Shown here in pieces: positions 9,116-17,243 of a DNA stretch of 33,919 nt. The stretch lies in contig URQS01000035.1 in NCBI GenBank assembly GCA_900550035.1, forward strand, positions 1-33,919, given 5' to 3'. The stretch is from an uncultured Prevotella sp. Its GTDB lineage: Bacteria > Bacteroidota > Bacteroidia > Bacteroidales > Bacteroidaceae. Positions within the stretch are counted from its first letter, which is position 1. Each line of letters opens with the position of its first letter. The position numbers and the translations under genes were made by a program. The notes below the pieces were generated by a model that was not told where the DNA came from, did not search any database, and saw only the letters and a list, made by a program, of their open reading frames with translations.

Positions 9116-9160
9116 AGTTGTACATTAGCACTCATAAAGTTATTCGATAGCCTTAACATA

Positions 9161-9211
9161 GTTGCCCTTCTGCATTTCAAACAGAATACATTTGAAATGC
9201 AGAAGGGCAAC
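9161..9211. terminator. bidirectional terminator
   Basis: A perfect 21-bp inverted repeat (9161-9181 with 9191-9211) around a 9-nt loop lies between two convergent genes. A T-rich stretch (CTCCTATTTT) follows on the plus strand. It ends 11 bases from the stop of the DUF5715 gene. Confidence 0.85.
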
Positions 9212-9221
9212 TCCTATTTTA

Positions 9222-10046
9222 TCAGTTTACTGTTATGTGAAAACAGCCTTGTTTCACTTCATATTTCACCAAGCAACGTTTCTGCTGTCGCATGTCATTG
9301 AGCACCTCGCTCAACACCCACTTCAGCGAATCGTTGCGCACCGGTCGGCGACGCGGTCCCTGCGGATCTTCCACAGTTTTGTAGCGGTTGTAGCATACAT
9401 CGAATGTCGTACCGTACAAGTGGCATGAATTCTCGGTAGCATTAGAATTATGTCGGCGCAGCTTCACCACGTCAGCCTTGCTGCGAAGCACCGACGTCAC
9501 AATGATTTTATGGAGAGGAATCTGCTTGGTCTGCAAACTGTCGAAAAACGCCCGTCCGATGTCCTGAAGCAATTCAGATGCCGAAGGTACAAGATAAGGA
9601 ATGCTGTTCTTCAGTCGGTCGACATGGAAAAACGGATTATTGCCCACATACACAAGTTCCGACTTACGACGTTCGGCATCCTCACGGTCGAGAACTGCCT
9701 TCACCCCATGACGTTGGGCTGCCGCAAGCTGCACATCATTCTGATCGGGAAAAGTATTGCCAAAATGCGGAACACTGTAAATACGGTTTTTCACTGGCGT
9801 ACCATCAGCATTAAAGAACAGCGACGGTCTGCCTATAGGTTTTATCTCAGCCACCGGAGCTGAAGCAATTTCATCCATTCCGTCAACAGCCACCGAGTCA
9901 GCCACGGCATCCGTACTGACAGTATCTGCCGAAGCCACGGCAACGCCATTACCAGCAGCACGGTCAATCGACGCACACCTGAAGATTGCAAGCAATACAA
10001 CCGTAATACCGAATATCTGAGTATAATTCTTCTTCGTTATTTTCAT
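9222..10046 (-). CDS. DUF5715-family protein, M15 peptidase-like
   Basis: The N-terminus from the ATG at 10046 is MKITKKNYTQIFGITVVLLAIF, a signal anchor or signal peptide. An Ala/Val/Asp-rich low-complexity linker follows (about 30-70), then a globular domain. SCHLYGTTFD at 207-216 fits the SxHxxGxxxD zinc motif of D,D-carboxypeptidase/VanY-like M15 enzymes, and CFHITV near the C-terminus supplies a candidate last His (His270). This suggests a periplasmic murein peptidase, by inference. A start at 10088 is open, but the -7 box at 10058-10065 places transcription start near 10051, so only the ATGs at 10049 and 10046 can be used, with an almost absent leader. Confidence 0.8.
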   Translation of the reverse strand: MKITKKNYTQIFGITVVLLAIFRCASIDRAAGNGVAVASADTVSTDAVADSVAVDGMDEIASAPVAEIKPIGRPSLFFNADGTPVKNRIYSVPHFGNTFPDQNDVQLAAAQRHGVKAVLDREDAERRKSELVYVGNNPFFHVDRLKNSIPYLVPSASELLQDIGRAFFDSLQTKQIPLHKIIVTSVLRSKADVVKLRRHNSNATENSCHLYGTTFDVCYNRYKTVEDPQGPRRRPVRNDSLKWVLSEVLNDMRQQKRCLVKYEVKQGCFHITVN

Positions 10047-10057
10047 CATAATAAGTG

Positions 10058-10089
10058 CAAAGTTACACAAGAATGCAAATACTGCCAAA
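10058..10089 (-). promoter_or_regulatory. promoter of the DUF5715 gene
   Basis: On the minus strand TTTG (10086-10089) and TAACTTTG (10058-10065) are 20 bp apart. The predicted start of transcription is only a few bases before the ATG pair at 10049/10046, so the mRNA would be nearly leaderless. This decides the start codon. Confidence 0.6.
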
Positions 10090-10128
10090 ACAGAGGTAAT
10101 TTATTTTTGGAAATAGTTGAGTTTTTTT

Positions 10129-10158
10129 TTTGAATTTGTACAAAAAAACGTACCTTTG
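10129..10158 (+). promoter_or_regulatory. promoter of phoH-purC
   Basis: TTTG (10129-10132, at the end of a T tract) and TACCTTTG (10151-10158) are 18 bp apart. Transcription would start near 10165, about 20 nt before the TTG start of phoH. It is divergent from the DUF5715 promoter 40 bp away. Confidence 0.55.
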
Positions 10159-10183
10159 CATCTAAAATAACATATTATAAATT

Positions 10184-11161
10184 TTGATAGAGAAACATAT
10201 CATACTTGAAGACATAGACCCAGTAGTATTTTATGGTGTTGGCAACGGACATCTGCAAATGATCAAGTCGCTCTACCCCAAGCTACGCATCGTGGCGCGT
10301 GACAATGTTATACGCGTATTGGGCGATGAAGAGGAAATGGCTTCATTCGAGGAGAATATTGAGAAGATGCGCCGCCACGTGCTGAAATACAACAGCATCG
10401 GTGAAGAGGACATTCTCGACATTATAAAAGGCAAGCAGACAAAAGCAGACGGAGTAAAGGGCGTAATTGTCTACAACATATTTGGCAAGCCCATAAAATG
10501 CAAAAGCCAAAACCAGCAGCAATTAGTTGATGCTTTCGAAAAGAACGACATGGTTTTTGCAACCGGTCCTGCCGGTACCGGCAAGACTTACCTAAGTATA
10601 GCCCTTGCTGTGAGAGCCTTGAAAGAAAAAACAATACGCAAGATTATCCTCTCACGTCCTGCCGTTGAAGCCGGTGAGAAACTGGGATTTCTACCAGGCG
10701 ACATGAAGGATAAGATAGACCCGTACCTTCAACCTCTGTACGACGCGCTCGAAGACATGATTCCAGCAGTAAAGCTGCAGGATATGATTGAAAAGAACGT
10801 TATACAGATAGCTCCACTCGCATTCATGCGCGGTCGAACACTTAGCGATGCTGTAGTGATACTCGACGAGGCACAGAACACAACGCCAGCACAGCTCCGC
10901 ATGTTTCTCACACGTATGGGTTGGAACACAAAGATGATTGTGACGGGCGACATGACACAGATAGACTTGCCACGCGGACAAAAGAGTGGACTGAAAGAGG
11001 CACTCAGCATTTTGAAAGACATAGAAGGCATAGGTTTTGTGCCATTGGAGCAGAAGGACATCGTGCGCCACAAGCTTGTCACACGCATTGTCAACGCCTA
11101 CGAGGCTCACGACAAGAGCAATGACGAAAAACGTGAGAGCACAACAAAGCAGGATTCATAA
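10184..11161 (+). CDS. phoH: PhoH-family ATPase
   Basis: This is a cytoplasmic P-loop ATPase of the PhoH/YbeZ type, linked in other bacteria to RNA metabolism and often found with YbeY. The 325-residue product has an N-terminal KH-like part (about 1-90), Walker A GPAGTGKT at 128-135, and Walker B VVILDEAQ near 224-231 followed by TTPAQLRMFLTRMG and TGDMTQIDLP, all hallmark PhoH segments. The start is TTG at 10184; the next in-frame ATG would remove conserved sequence (IEKHIILEDIDPVVFYG). The charged C-terminal tail (SNDEKRESTTKQDS) is variable. purC follows after 26 bp, so the two are probably co-transcribed. Confidence 0.93.
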   Translation: MIEKHIILEDIDPVVFYGVGNGHLQMIKSLYPKLRIVARDNVIRVLGDEEEMASFEENIEKMRRHVLKYNSIGEEDILDIIKGKQTKADGVKGVIVYNIFGKPIKCKSQNQQQLVDAFEKNDMVFATGPAGTGKTYLSIALAVRALKEKTIRKIILSRPAVEAGEKLGFLPGDMKDKIDPYLQPLYDALEDMIPAVKLQDMIEKNVIQIAPLAFMRGRTLSDAVVILDEAQNTTPAQLRMFLTRMGWNTKMIVTGDMTQIDLPRGQKSGLKEALSILKDIEGIGFVPLEQKDIVRHKLVTRIVNAYEAHDKSNDEKRESTTKQDS

Positions 11162-11187
11162 ACAAATATAAATTTATATTAGAAAGT

Positions 11188-12138
11188 ATGAAAGCACTTA
11201 CACAAACTGATTTTCATTTTGAAGGACAGAAAAGCGTGTACCATGGTAAGGTGCGCGACGTATATGACATCAACGACGATGTCATAGTAATGGTAGCCAC
11301 CGACAGAATTTCCGCTTTTGACGTGGTATTGCCCAAGGGCATTCCATTCAAGGGACAAGTATTGAACCAGATTGCAGCTAAGTTCCTTGATGCAACCACT
11401 GACATCTGCCCCAACTGGAAACTTGCAACTCCCGACCCAATGGTGACTGTAGGTCTGAAATGCGAGGGATTCCGCGTGGAAATGATTATCCGTTCTATTC
11501 TTACTGGTTCGGCTTGGCGTGCCTATAAGGAGGGATGCCGCGAGATTTGCGGCGTTAAGCTTCCTGAAGGAATGAAGGAGAACCAGCGTTTCCCGGAGCC
11601 AATCATCACTCCGACAACTAAGGCAGATGAGGGTCACGACCTCAACATCTCTAAGGAAGAAATCATCGCACAAGGTATTGTAAGTGCAGAGGACTATGCG
11701 GTAATGGAAGACTACACACGCCGTATTTTCCAGCGCGGCCAGGAAATGGCAGAAAAGCGCGGACTTATCCTTGTTGACACCAAGTACGAGTTCGGCAAGC
11801 GCGACGGCAAGGTTTACCTCATCGACGAAATCCACACTCCCGACTCAAGCCGCTACTTCTATGCTGACGGTTATGAGGAGAAGTTTGAGAAGGGTCTGCC
11901 GCAAAAGCAGCTCTCTAAGGAATTCGTACGCCAGTGGCTCATTGAACACAACTTTATGAATGAGCCAGGACAGGTTATGCCCGAAATCACCGATGAGTAT
12001 GCAGAAAGCGTAAGCGACCGCTACATCGAGCTGTACGAGCACATCACAGGTGAGAAGTTTGACAAGACTGCAGAAGACGGCGACATTGCCACACGTATCG
12101 AAAAGAATGTAGCTTCATACCTCGCTACACGCAAGTAG
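11188..12138 (+). CDS. purC: phosphoribosylaminoimidazole-succinocarboxamide synthase
   Basis: The enzyme joins aspartate to CAIR in an ATP-dependent step of purine synthesis. The 316-residue product shows the SAICAR synthetase signature (GKVRDVYDINDD, ATDRISAFDVVLP, PKGIPFKGQVLNQI), GLKCEGFRVEMIIRSILTGS split around residue 95, and LVDTKYEFG with IDEIHTPDSSRY in the second half. It is the longer form of the enzyme typical of Bacteroidota. It lies 26 bp after phoH and is followed by a strong hairpin (12145-12220), so the unit probably ends here even though purM lies further down the same strand. Confidence 0.96.
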   Translation: MKALTQTDFHFEGQKSVYHGKVRDVYDINDDVIVMVATDRISAFDVVLPKGIPFKGQVLNQIAAKFLDATTDICPNWKLATPDPMVTVGLKCEGFRVEMIIRSILTGSAWRAYKEGCREICGVKLPEGMKENQRFPEPIITPTTKADEGHDLNISKEEIIAQGIVSAEDYAVMEDYTRRIFQRGQEMAEKRGLILVDTKYEFGKRDGKVYLIDEIHTPDSSRYFYADGYEEKFEKGLPQKQLSKEFVRQWLIEHNFMNEPGQVMPEITDEYAESVSDRYIELYEHITGEKFDKTAEDGDIATRIEKNVASYLATRK

Positions 12139-12144
12139 TATAGG

Positions 12145-12225
12145 AAATGTTGGGTGATGAATGTTATCTAATGGGCTGACAATGAAGCTGACATAAAATA
12201 ACGTTCAACACCCAACATTTTTTTG
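12145..12225 (+). terminator. intrinsic terminator after purC
   Basis: A 23-bp stem (12145-12167 with 12198-12220) has one mismatch and one T-G wobble. A 30-nt loop contains GCTGACA twice. The stem is followed by TTTTGATTTC, after ATTT at its end. It separates purC from menG. Confidence 0.75.
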
Positions 12226-12245
12226 ATTTCTGTAACACTGCAACA

Positions 12246-12983
12246 ATGACATACAAACAGGAAAAGATAACCCCTTACAACAATACACAGGAAAAGGGAG
12301 AACAAGTGGAACAGATGTTTGACAACATCGCCCACTCCTACGACAAGCTCAACCACCGTCTGTCATGGAACATTGACAAGGCGTGGCGAAAGATGGCGCT
12401 TAACAGGCTGAAACCGTTCAAGCCACAGCACATCCTTGACGTAGCTACAGGAACTGGCGACTTTGCCATTCAGGCTGCCACAATGTTAAGTCCCAAGCAG
12501 CTTGTAGGAGCTGACATAAGTGAGGGGATGATGAATATCGGCAGACAGAAGGTCGAGAATCTCGGACTGAGCGACACGATATCATTCAGCAAAGAAGACT
12601 GCATGAATTTGTCTTTTCCCGAAGCCTCTTTCGATGCTGTAATAGCAGCATTCGGAATACGCAACTTCCAGAATCTTGACAAGGGACTTGAGGAGATGCA
12701 CCGAGTATTGAAAAAGGGAGGTCATCTCTGCATATTGGAATTGACAACACCAGTGCACTTCCCCATGCGTCAACTGTTCAAGATTTACTCGCACACTATA
12801 TTGCCACTTTATGGTAGAATGATTTCGGGCGACAAGACTGCTTACTCATATCTTACAGCCACAATAGAAGCTTTTCCACAAGGAGAAGTAATGGTAGGGA
12901 TATTGAAAAAAGCAGGCTTTGCAGAAGCGTCATTCAAGAGGTTTACACTTGGCATCTGTACAATGTATTTTGCAACAAAGTAA
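12246..12983 (+). CDS. ubiE: demethylmenaquinone methyltransferase (UbiE/MenG)
   Basis: This SAM-dependent methyltransferase carries out the last step of menaquinone synthesis. Bacteroidota normally use menaquinone, so the menG role is the likely one. In 245 residues, motif I LDVATGTGDFA sits at 64-74, the acidic GADISEGMM at about 88-96, and FDAVIAAFGIRNFQNL with HRVLKKGGHLCILELTTP in the middle, all typical of UbiE. The C-terminus LGICTMYFATK is conserved in the family. It begins after the purC terminator and probably leads an operon with aroE, 36 bp downstream. I found no convincing -7 box directly upstream. Confidence 0.94.
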   Translation: MTYKQEKITPYNNTQEKGEQVEQMFDNIAHSYDKLNHRLSWNIDKAWRKMALNRLKPFKPQHILDVATGTGDFAIQAATMLSPKQLVGADISEGMMNIGRQKVENLGLSDTISFSKEDCMNLSFPEASFDAVIAAFGIRNFQNLDKGLEEMHRVLKKGGHLCILELTTPVHFPMRQLFKIYSHTILPLYGRMISGDKTAYSYLTATIEAFPQGEVMVGILKKAGFAEASFKRFTLGICTMYFATK

Positions 12984-13019
12984 AAACATCTATTTCATAA
13001 CCATCTAAAAGTAGAATAT

Positions 13020-13772
13020 ATGGACAAGTATGGATTAATCGGATTTCCATTGGGCCACTCATTCTCGGTAAGTTTCTTTAACGAGAAATTTGCCAATGAG
13101 AACATCAACGCGCGCTACATAAACTTTGAAATTCCACAAATAGATGAACTGCCCGAGATTCTGGCATCAAATCCAGAACTCAAAGGACTTAATGTAACTA
13201 TTCCATACAAGCAGAAGGTCATAAGCTATCTTGATGATATAAGCCCTGAAGCTAAGTCAATTGGAGCAGTAAACGTTATTAGAATAACCCACAAGGGGAA
13301 AAATCCGATACTCAAAGGATTCAATAGCGATGTAATAGGATTCACAAGAAGCATTGAACCAATGCTTGAGAAAATCCACAAGAAAGCTCTGATATTAGGA
13401 ACTGGTGGCGCATCAAAAGCTATTGAGTACGGATTGAAGACATTAGGACTGGAAACATTGTTCGTAAGTCGCACGAAGCGAGACGGATGCATAACATACG
13501 ACGAAGTGACTCCTGAAATTATCAAAGAATACAACGTCATCGTCAACTGCACACCGATAGGCATGTATCCCAAAGCCGACTCATGCCCAGACTTGCCTTA
13601 CGAAGCAATGGACAGCCACAATATACTGTACGACTTGATATACAATCCGGACGAAACCCTATTCATGAAGAAGGGTGCAGAACACGGTGCTACGACCAAG
13701 AACGGACTGGAAATGCTTTTGCTTCAAGCCTTTGCCAGCTGGGACTTCTGGAACGGAGAGGAGCAACTATAA
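13020..13772 (+). CDS. aroE: shikimate dehydrogenase (NADP+)
   Basis: The enzyme reduces 3-dehydroshikimate to shikimate in aromatic amino acid and chorismate synthesis. Substrate-site residues are visible: Ser14 and Ser16 in GHSFSVS, NVTIPYK at 58-64 with catalytic Lys64, and FNSDVIGF with the conserved Asp. The nucleotide-binding loop GTGGASKAI is in the middle, and NGLEMLLLQA is the C-terminal substrate helix. Its 250 residues are slightly shorter than E. coli AroE, as usual for this phylum. It shares the purM/prfA/pyrF strand with short gaps, and sits next to menG, which needs chorismate. Confidence 0.95.
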   Translation: MDKYGLIGFPLGHSFSVSFFNEKFANENINARYINFEIPQIDELPEILASNPELKGLNVTIPYKQKVISYLDDISPEAKSIGAVNVIRITHKGKNPILKGFNSDVIGFTRSIEPMLEKIHKKALILGTGGASKAIEYGLKTLGLETLFVSRTKRDGCITYDEVTPEIIKEYNVIVNCTPIGMYPKADSCPDLPYEAMDSHNILYDLIYNPDETLFMKKGAEHGATTKNGLEMLLLQAFASWDFWNGEEQL

Positions 13773-13819
13773 TATATACATATTAAATTTATAATCGAAA
13801 CATATCAAATAATATAACA

Positions 13820-14989
13820 ATGGACAAATCCAATAGATACATGATGCGCGGAGTCAGCGCCGCCAAGGAAGATGTACACAATGCTATCAAGAACATTGAC
13901 AAGGGTCTTTATCCTCAGGCTTTCTGTAAGATTATTCCCGATATTTTAGGTGGTGATCCGGAATATTGCAACATTATGCATGCTGACGGTGCTGGTACAA
14001 AATCGTCGCTTGCCTATATGTACTGGAAGGAAACTGGCGATATCAGCGTATGGAAGGGCATTGCTCAGGACGCTATCGTCATGAACACTGACGACTTGCT
14101 CTGCGTAGGCGCTGTCGACAATATTCTTGTGTCAAGCACTATCGGACGTAACAAGATGCTCATCCCGGGCGAGGTTATCTCGGCCATCATCAATGGCACT
14201 GACGAACTGCTCGCCGAATTGCGCGAAATGGGCGTAGGCGTATATGCTACTGGCGGTGAGACTGCCGACGTTGGCGACCTCGTACGCACCATCATTGTCG
14301 ACTCTACCGTAACTTGCCGTATGAAGCGCAAGGACGTTATCGACAATGCCAATATCCGTCCAGGTGATGTTATCGTAGGTCTTGCTTCATTCGGACAGGC
14401 AACATACGAGAAGCAGTACAACGGCGGTATGGGTTCTAACGGACTGACAAGTGCTCGTCACGACGTATTCTCAAAGTATCTTGCCGAGAAATATCCCGAA
14501 AGCTACGACCACGCAGTACCCGAGGAACTCGTTTATAGCGGCGGCTGCCGTCTGGACGATGAGGTAGAAGGTGCTCCCGTCAATGCAGGTCAGCTCGTAC
14601 TCTCACCTACACGCACCTATGCTCCGGTAATAAAGCGACTACTTGACGAGCTGCGTCCTGAGATTCACGGTATGGTTCACTGTACTGGCGGTGCACAGAC
14701 CAAGGTTCTGCACTTCGTAGGCGACAACTGCCGTGTAATCAAGGATAACATGTTCCCCGTTCCTCCATTGTTCCGCGTAATCCAAGAGCAGAGTCAGACC
14801 GACTGGAAGGAAATGTACAAGGTATTCAACATGGGTCACCGCATGGAGATTTACGTACGTCCGGAAGTTGCCGAGAAGGTGATTGAGATCAGCAAGAGCT
14901 TCAACATCGACGCCCAGATTGTAGGCCACATTGAAGAAGGCAAGCGCTCGCTGCTCATCAAGTCGGAATATGGTGAATTCGAATATTAA
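13820..14989 (+). CDS. purM: phosphoribosylformylglycinamidine cyclo-ligase (AIR synthase)
   Basis: This enzyme closes the imidazole ring of AIR in purine synthesis using ATP. The 389-residue product belongs to the PurM/SelD fold: DGAGTKSSLAY near residue 56, NTDDLLCVGA near 90, the Gly-rich YATGGETADVGDLV near 145, and VHCTGGAQTKVLHF near 290. It is longer than E. coli PurM (345 residues), as in other Bacteroidota. The gap to aroE is 47 bp and to prfA 48 bp, with no terminator seen, so co-transcription is likely. Together with purC it puts two purine genes on this strand. Confidence 0.93.
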   Translation: MDKSNRYMMRGVSAAKEDVHNAIKNIDKGLYPQAFCKIIPDILGGDPEYCNIMHADGAGTKSSLAYMYWKETGDISVWKGIAQDAIVMNTDDLLCVGAVDNILVSSTIGRNKMLIPGEVISAIINGTDELLAELREMGVGVYATGGETADVGDLVRTIIVDSTVTCRMKRKDVIDNANIRPGDVIVGLASFGQATYEKQYNGGMGSNGLTSARHDVFSKYLAEKYPESYDHAVPEELVYSGGCRLDDEVEGAPVNAGQLVLSPTRTYAPVIKRLLDELRPEIHGMVHCTGGAQTKVLHFVGDNCRVIKDNMFPVPPLFRVIQEQSQTDWKEMYKVFNMGHRMEIYVRPEVAEKVIEISKSFNIDAQIVGHIEEGKRSLLIKSEYGEFEY

Positions 14990-15037
14990 TCTTATATAGT
15001 TGAGCGATCTCAGTACTCATCTACATAAAAATAACAA

Positions 15038-16150
15038 ATGGCAGAAAACAATAATATATTAGAAAAGCTTGACGGACTGGAGGCACGCTACGAGGAAGTG
15101 TCAACCCTTATCACCGACCCTTCGGTGATTGCCGACCAGCAGCGTTACGTGAAACTGACAAAGGAATATAAGGATCTTGAAGACATCATGAAGCTTCGCC
15201 AGAAGTATATCAATTGTCTTAACGGTATTGCTGAGGCAAAGGATATTATCATGAACGAGCAGGACCCTGACATGAAGGAGATGGCGCGCGAGGAACTTGC
15301 CACAAACGAAGAACTCCAGCCCAAGCTCGAGGAAGAGATAAAGATTGCACTTGTACCGAAGGATCCTGAGGACGCTAAGAACGTACAGATGGAGGTTCGC
15401 GCCGGAACTGGTGGCGACGAGGCTTGTCTCTTTGCAGGCGAGATATTCATGATGTACAAGAAGTATTGCGAGTCGAAGGGTTGGACAGTATCTGTCACAA
15501 GCGAAAGCGAAGGCGCCGTAGGTGGTTTCAAGGAAATCTGCTTTGCAGTAAGTGGCGACAACGTATACGGCACATTGAAGTATGAGTCGGGCGTTCATCG
15601 CGTGCAGCGTGTTCCGGTTACAGAATCAAACGGTCGTATGCAGACTTCTGCAGCTACCGTTGCTGTTCTTCCTGAGGCAGACCCATTTGAAGTAAACATC
15701 AACGAGGGCGAAATCAAGTGGGACACATTCCGCTCTTCAGGTGCTGGTGGTCAGAACGTGAACAAGGTGGAGTCAGGTGTGCGTGCCCGCTATATGTGGA
15801 AGAACCCAAACACCGGTGAGGTAGAGGAAATCCTCATCGAATGTACAGAAACCCGCGACCAGCCTAAGAACAAGGAAAGAGCTCTTGCACGTCTGCGTAC
15901 ATATATATATGATAAGGAGCACCAGAAGTATGTTGACGATATTGCCAACCGCCGTAAGACTCTCGTCTCTACAGGCGACCGCTCAGCAAAGATTCGTACA
16001 TACAACTTCCCGCAGGGCCGTGTCACCGACCATCGCATCGGCATGACCGTATACGACCTTCCCGGCTTCATGGGCGGCAACATCCAGTCAATGATTGACG
16101 CACTCACCGTGGCTGAGAATGCGGAGAAGATGAAGGAGAACGAATTGTAA
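15038..16150 (+). CDS. prfA: peptide chain release factor 1
   Basis: RF1 ends translation at UAA and UAG. Its 370 residues carry the helical N-domain (1-105), the codon-reading PVT tripeptide in VQRVPVTESNGRM (PxT form, as opposed to SPF in RF2), and the peptidyl-tRNA hydrolysis motif GGQ at 237-239 in SSGAGGQNVNKVES. The Gln of GGQ is the usual site of methylation by PrmC. ESGVHRVQRVP and TETRDQPKNKERAL are also family hallmarks. The length is normal. It lies between purM and pyrF with gaps of 48 and 64 bp. Confidence 0.96.
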   Translation: MAENNNILEKLDGLEARYEEVSTLITDPSVIADQQRYVKLTKEYKDLEDIMKLRQKYINCLNGIAEAKDIIMNEQDPDMKEMAREELATNEELQPKLEEEIKIALVPKDPEDAKNVQMEVRAGTGGDEACLFAGEIFMMYKKYCESKGWTVSVTSESEGAVGGFKEICFAVSGDNVYGTLKYESGVHRVQRVPVTESNGRMQTSAATVAVLPEADPFEVNINEGEIKWDTFRSSGAGGQNVNKVESGVRARYMWKNPNTGEVEEILIECTETRDQPKNKERALARLRTYIYDKEHQKYVDDIANRRKTLVSTGDRSAKIRTYNFPQGRVTDHRIGMTVYDLPGFMGGNIQSMIDALTVAENAEKMKENEL

Positions 16151-16214
16151 TCACCAATTATAACATCAGTTGTAAATACTAATTGAATTATCAATTTATA
16201 AAAGACTAATCGTT

Positions 16215-17042
16215 ATGAACAGATCAGAATTAGTAAATCAGATAAAGACCAAGCGCTCTTTTCTGTGCGTAGGTCTTGACACCGACCTCAAGAAGGTTCC
16301 GGCACACATACTCAACGAGGAAGACCCGATTTTCGCTTTCAACAAAGCTATTATCGACGCCACAGCTCCTTACTGTGTATCGTACAAGCCAAACCTCGCT
16401 TTCTATGAAGCATTCGGTGTGAAGGGACTCATCTCGTTTGAGAAGACAATCAAATATCTCAAGGAGAACTATCCCAACCACTTCATCGTAGCTGATGCCA
16501 AGCGTGGTGACATAGGCAACACAAGTGCCATGTATGCACGCACATTCTTCGAGGAGTACGATGTTGATTCTCTCACCGTAGCTCCTTACATGGGCGAGGA
16601 CAGCGTCACTCCGTTCCTTGGCTATAAGGACAAATGGGTGATTGTACTTGCATTGACAAGCAATAAGGGCAGCCATGACTTCCAGCTTACAGAAGACAAG
16701 CAGGGCGAGCGTCTCTTTGAGAAAGTTCTCCGCACATCACAGCAGTGGGGTTCGAAGGATAACATGATGTATGTTGTAGGTGCTACACAGGGTCGTATGT
16801 TTGAAGACATCCGTAAGATTGTACCCGATCACTTCCTGCTTGTTCCCGGCGTTGGCGCACAGGGCGGCTCACTCGAAGAAGTATGCAAGTACGGCATGAA
16901 TTCGGAATGCGGACTTCTTGTGAACAGTTCACGCGGCATTATCTACGCATCCAACGGCGAAGACTTTGCAGAGGTAGCTGCACAGAAGGCTGAAGAGCTG
17001 CAGAAGCAGATGGATCAAGAACTTCAAAAGTACGGCATCTAA
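16215..17042 (+). CDS. pyrF: orotidine 5'-phosphate decarboxylase
   Basis: The enzyme decarboxylates OMP to UMP in pyrimidine synthesis. The 275-residue product is of the type 2 (longer) subfamily: CVGLDTDLKKVP near the start, SYKPNLAFYEAFG, DAKRGDIGNTSAMYA at 94-108 with catalytic Lys96 and the D-K-D network, and VPGVGAQGGSLEEV near the phosphate site. The N-terminal and C-terminal helices are rich in charge. It probably ends the menG-pyrF unit: a weak hairpin follows the stop, and a separate -7 box lies before lpxD. Confidence 0.95.
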   Translation: MNRSELVNQIKTKRSFLCVGLDTDLKKVPAHILNEEDPIFAFNKAIIDATAPYCVSYKPNLAFYEAFGVKGLISFEKTIKYLKENYPNHFIVADAKRGDIGNTSAMYARTFFEEYDVDSLTVAPYMGEDSVTPFLGYKDKWVIVLALTSNKGSHDFQLTEDKQGERLFEKVLRTSQQWGSKDNMMYVVGATQGRMFEDIRKIVPDHFLLVPGVGAQGGSLEEVCKYGMNSECGLLVNSSRGIIYASNGEDFAEVAAQKAEELQKQMDQELQKYGI

Positions 17043-17063
17043 CCCTTAAAAAACCTTTTAGGG
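17043..17063 (+). terminator. weak hairpin after pyrF
   Basis: CCC (17043-17045) and TAAAA (17047-17051) pair with TTTTA (17056-17060) and GGG (17061-17063), with one bulged T and a 4-nt loop, directly after the stop codon. No good T tract follows, so termination is uncertain. Confidence 0.35.
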
Positions 17064-17137
17064 GATAAAAGTTGGCATTATTATGTTCAAAACACGAAAT
17101 TAATAGTGCTAAAATGCTGTATCTGAATAAAATTTCT

Positions 17138-17145
17138 TATTTTTG
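17138..17145 (+). promoter_or_regulatory. -7 element upstream of lpxD
   Basis: TATTTTTG matches TAnnTTTG. Transcription would start near 17152, giving a leader of about 92 nt that contains the hairpin at 17161-17204. No clear TTTG is present at -33. Confidence 0.45.
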
Positions 17146-17160
17146 CAATGATAATATTAC

Positions 17161-17204
17161 AGTGTTGTGGCTAAAAGGTATTAATCCTATTCGGCCACAA
17201 CACT
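17161..17204 (+). promoter_or_regulatory. leader hairpin upstream of lpxD
   Basis: AGTGTTGTGGC (17161-17171) is perfectly complementary to GCCACAACACT (17194-17204), with a 22-nt A/T-rich loop. There is no T tract afterwards, and the ATG of lpxD is 40 bases downstream. It therefore looks like a 5'-leader structure, not a terminator of pyrF. Its role is unknown. Confidence 0.55.
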
Positions 17205-17243
17205 TACTAACTTATAAGGAACAAAGAATAGACATTATAAAAA

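Noticed and set aside
10047..10088. Upstream start for the DUF5715 gene
   Set aside because: The extension overlaps the -7 and -33 promoter elements, so it lies upstream of the predicted transcription start.
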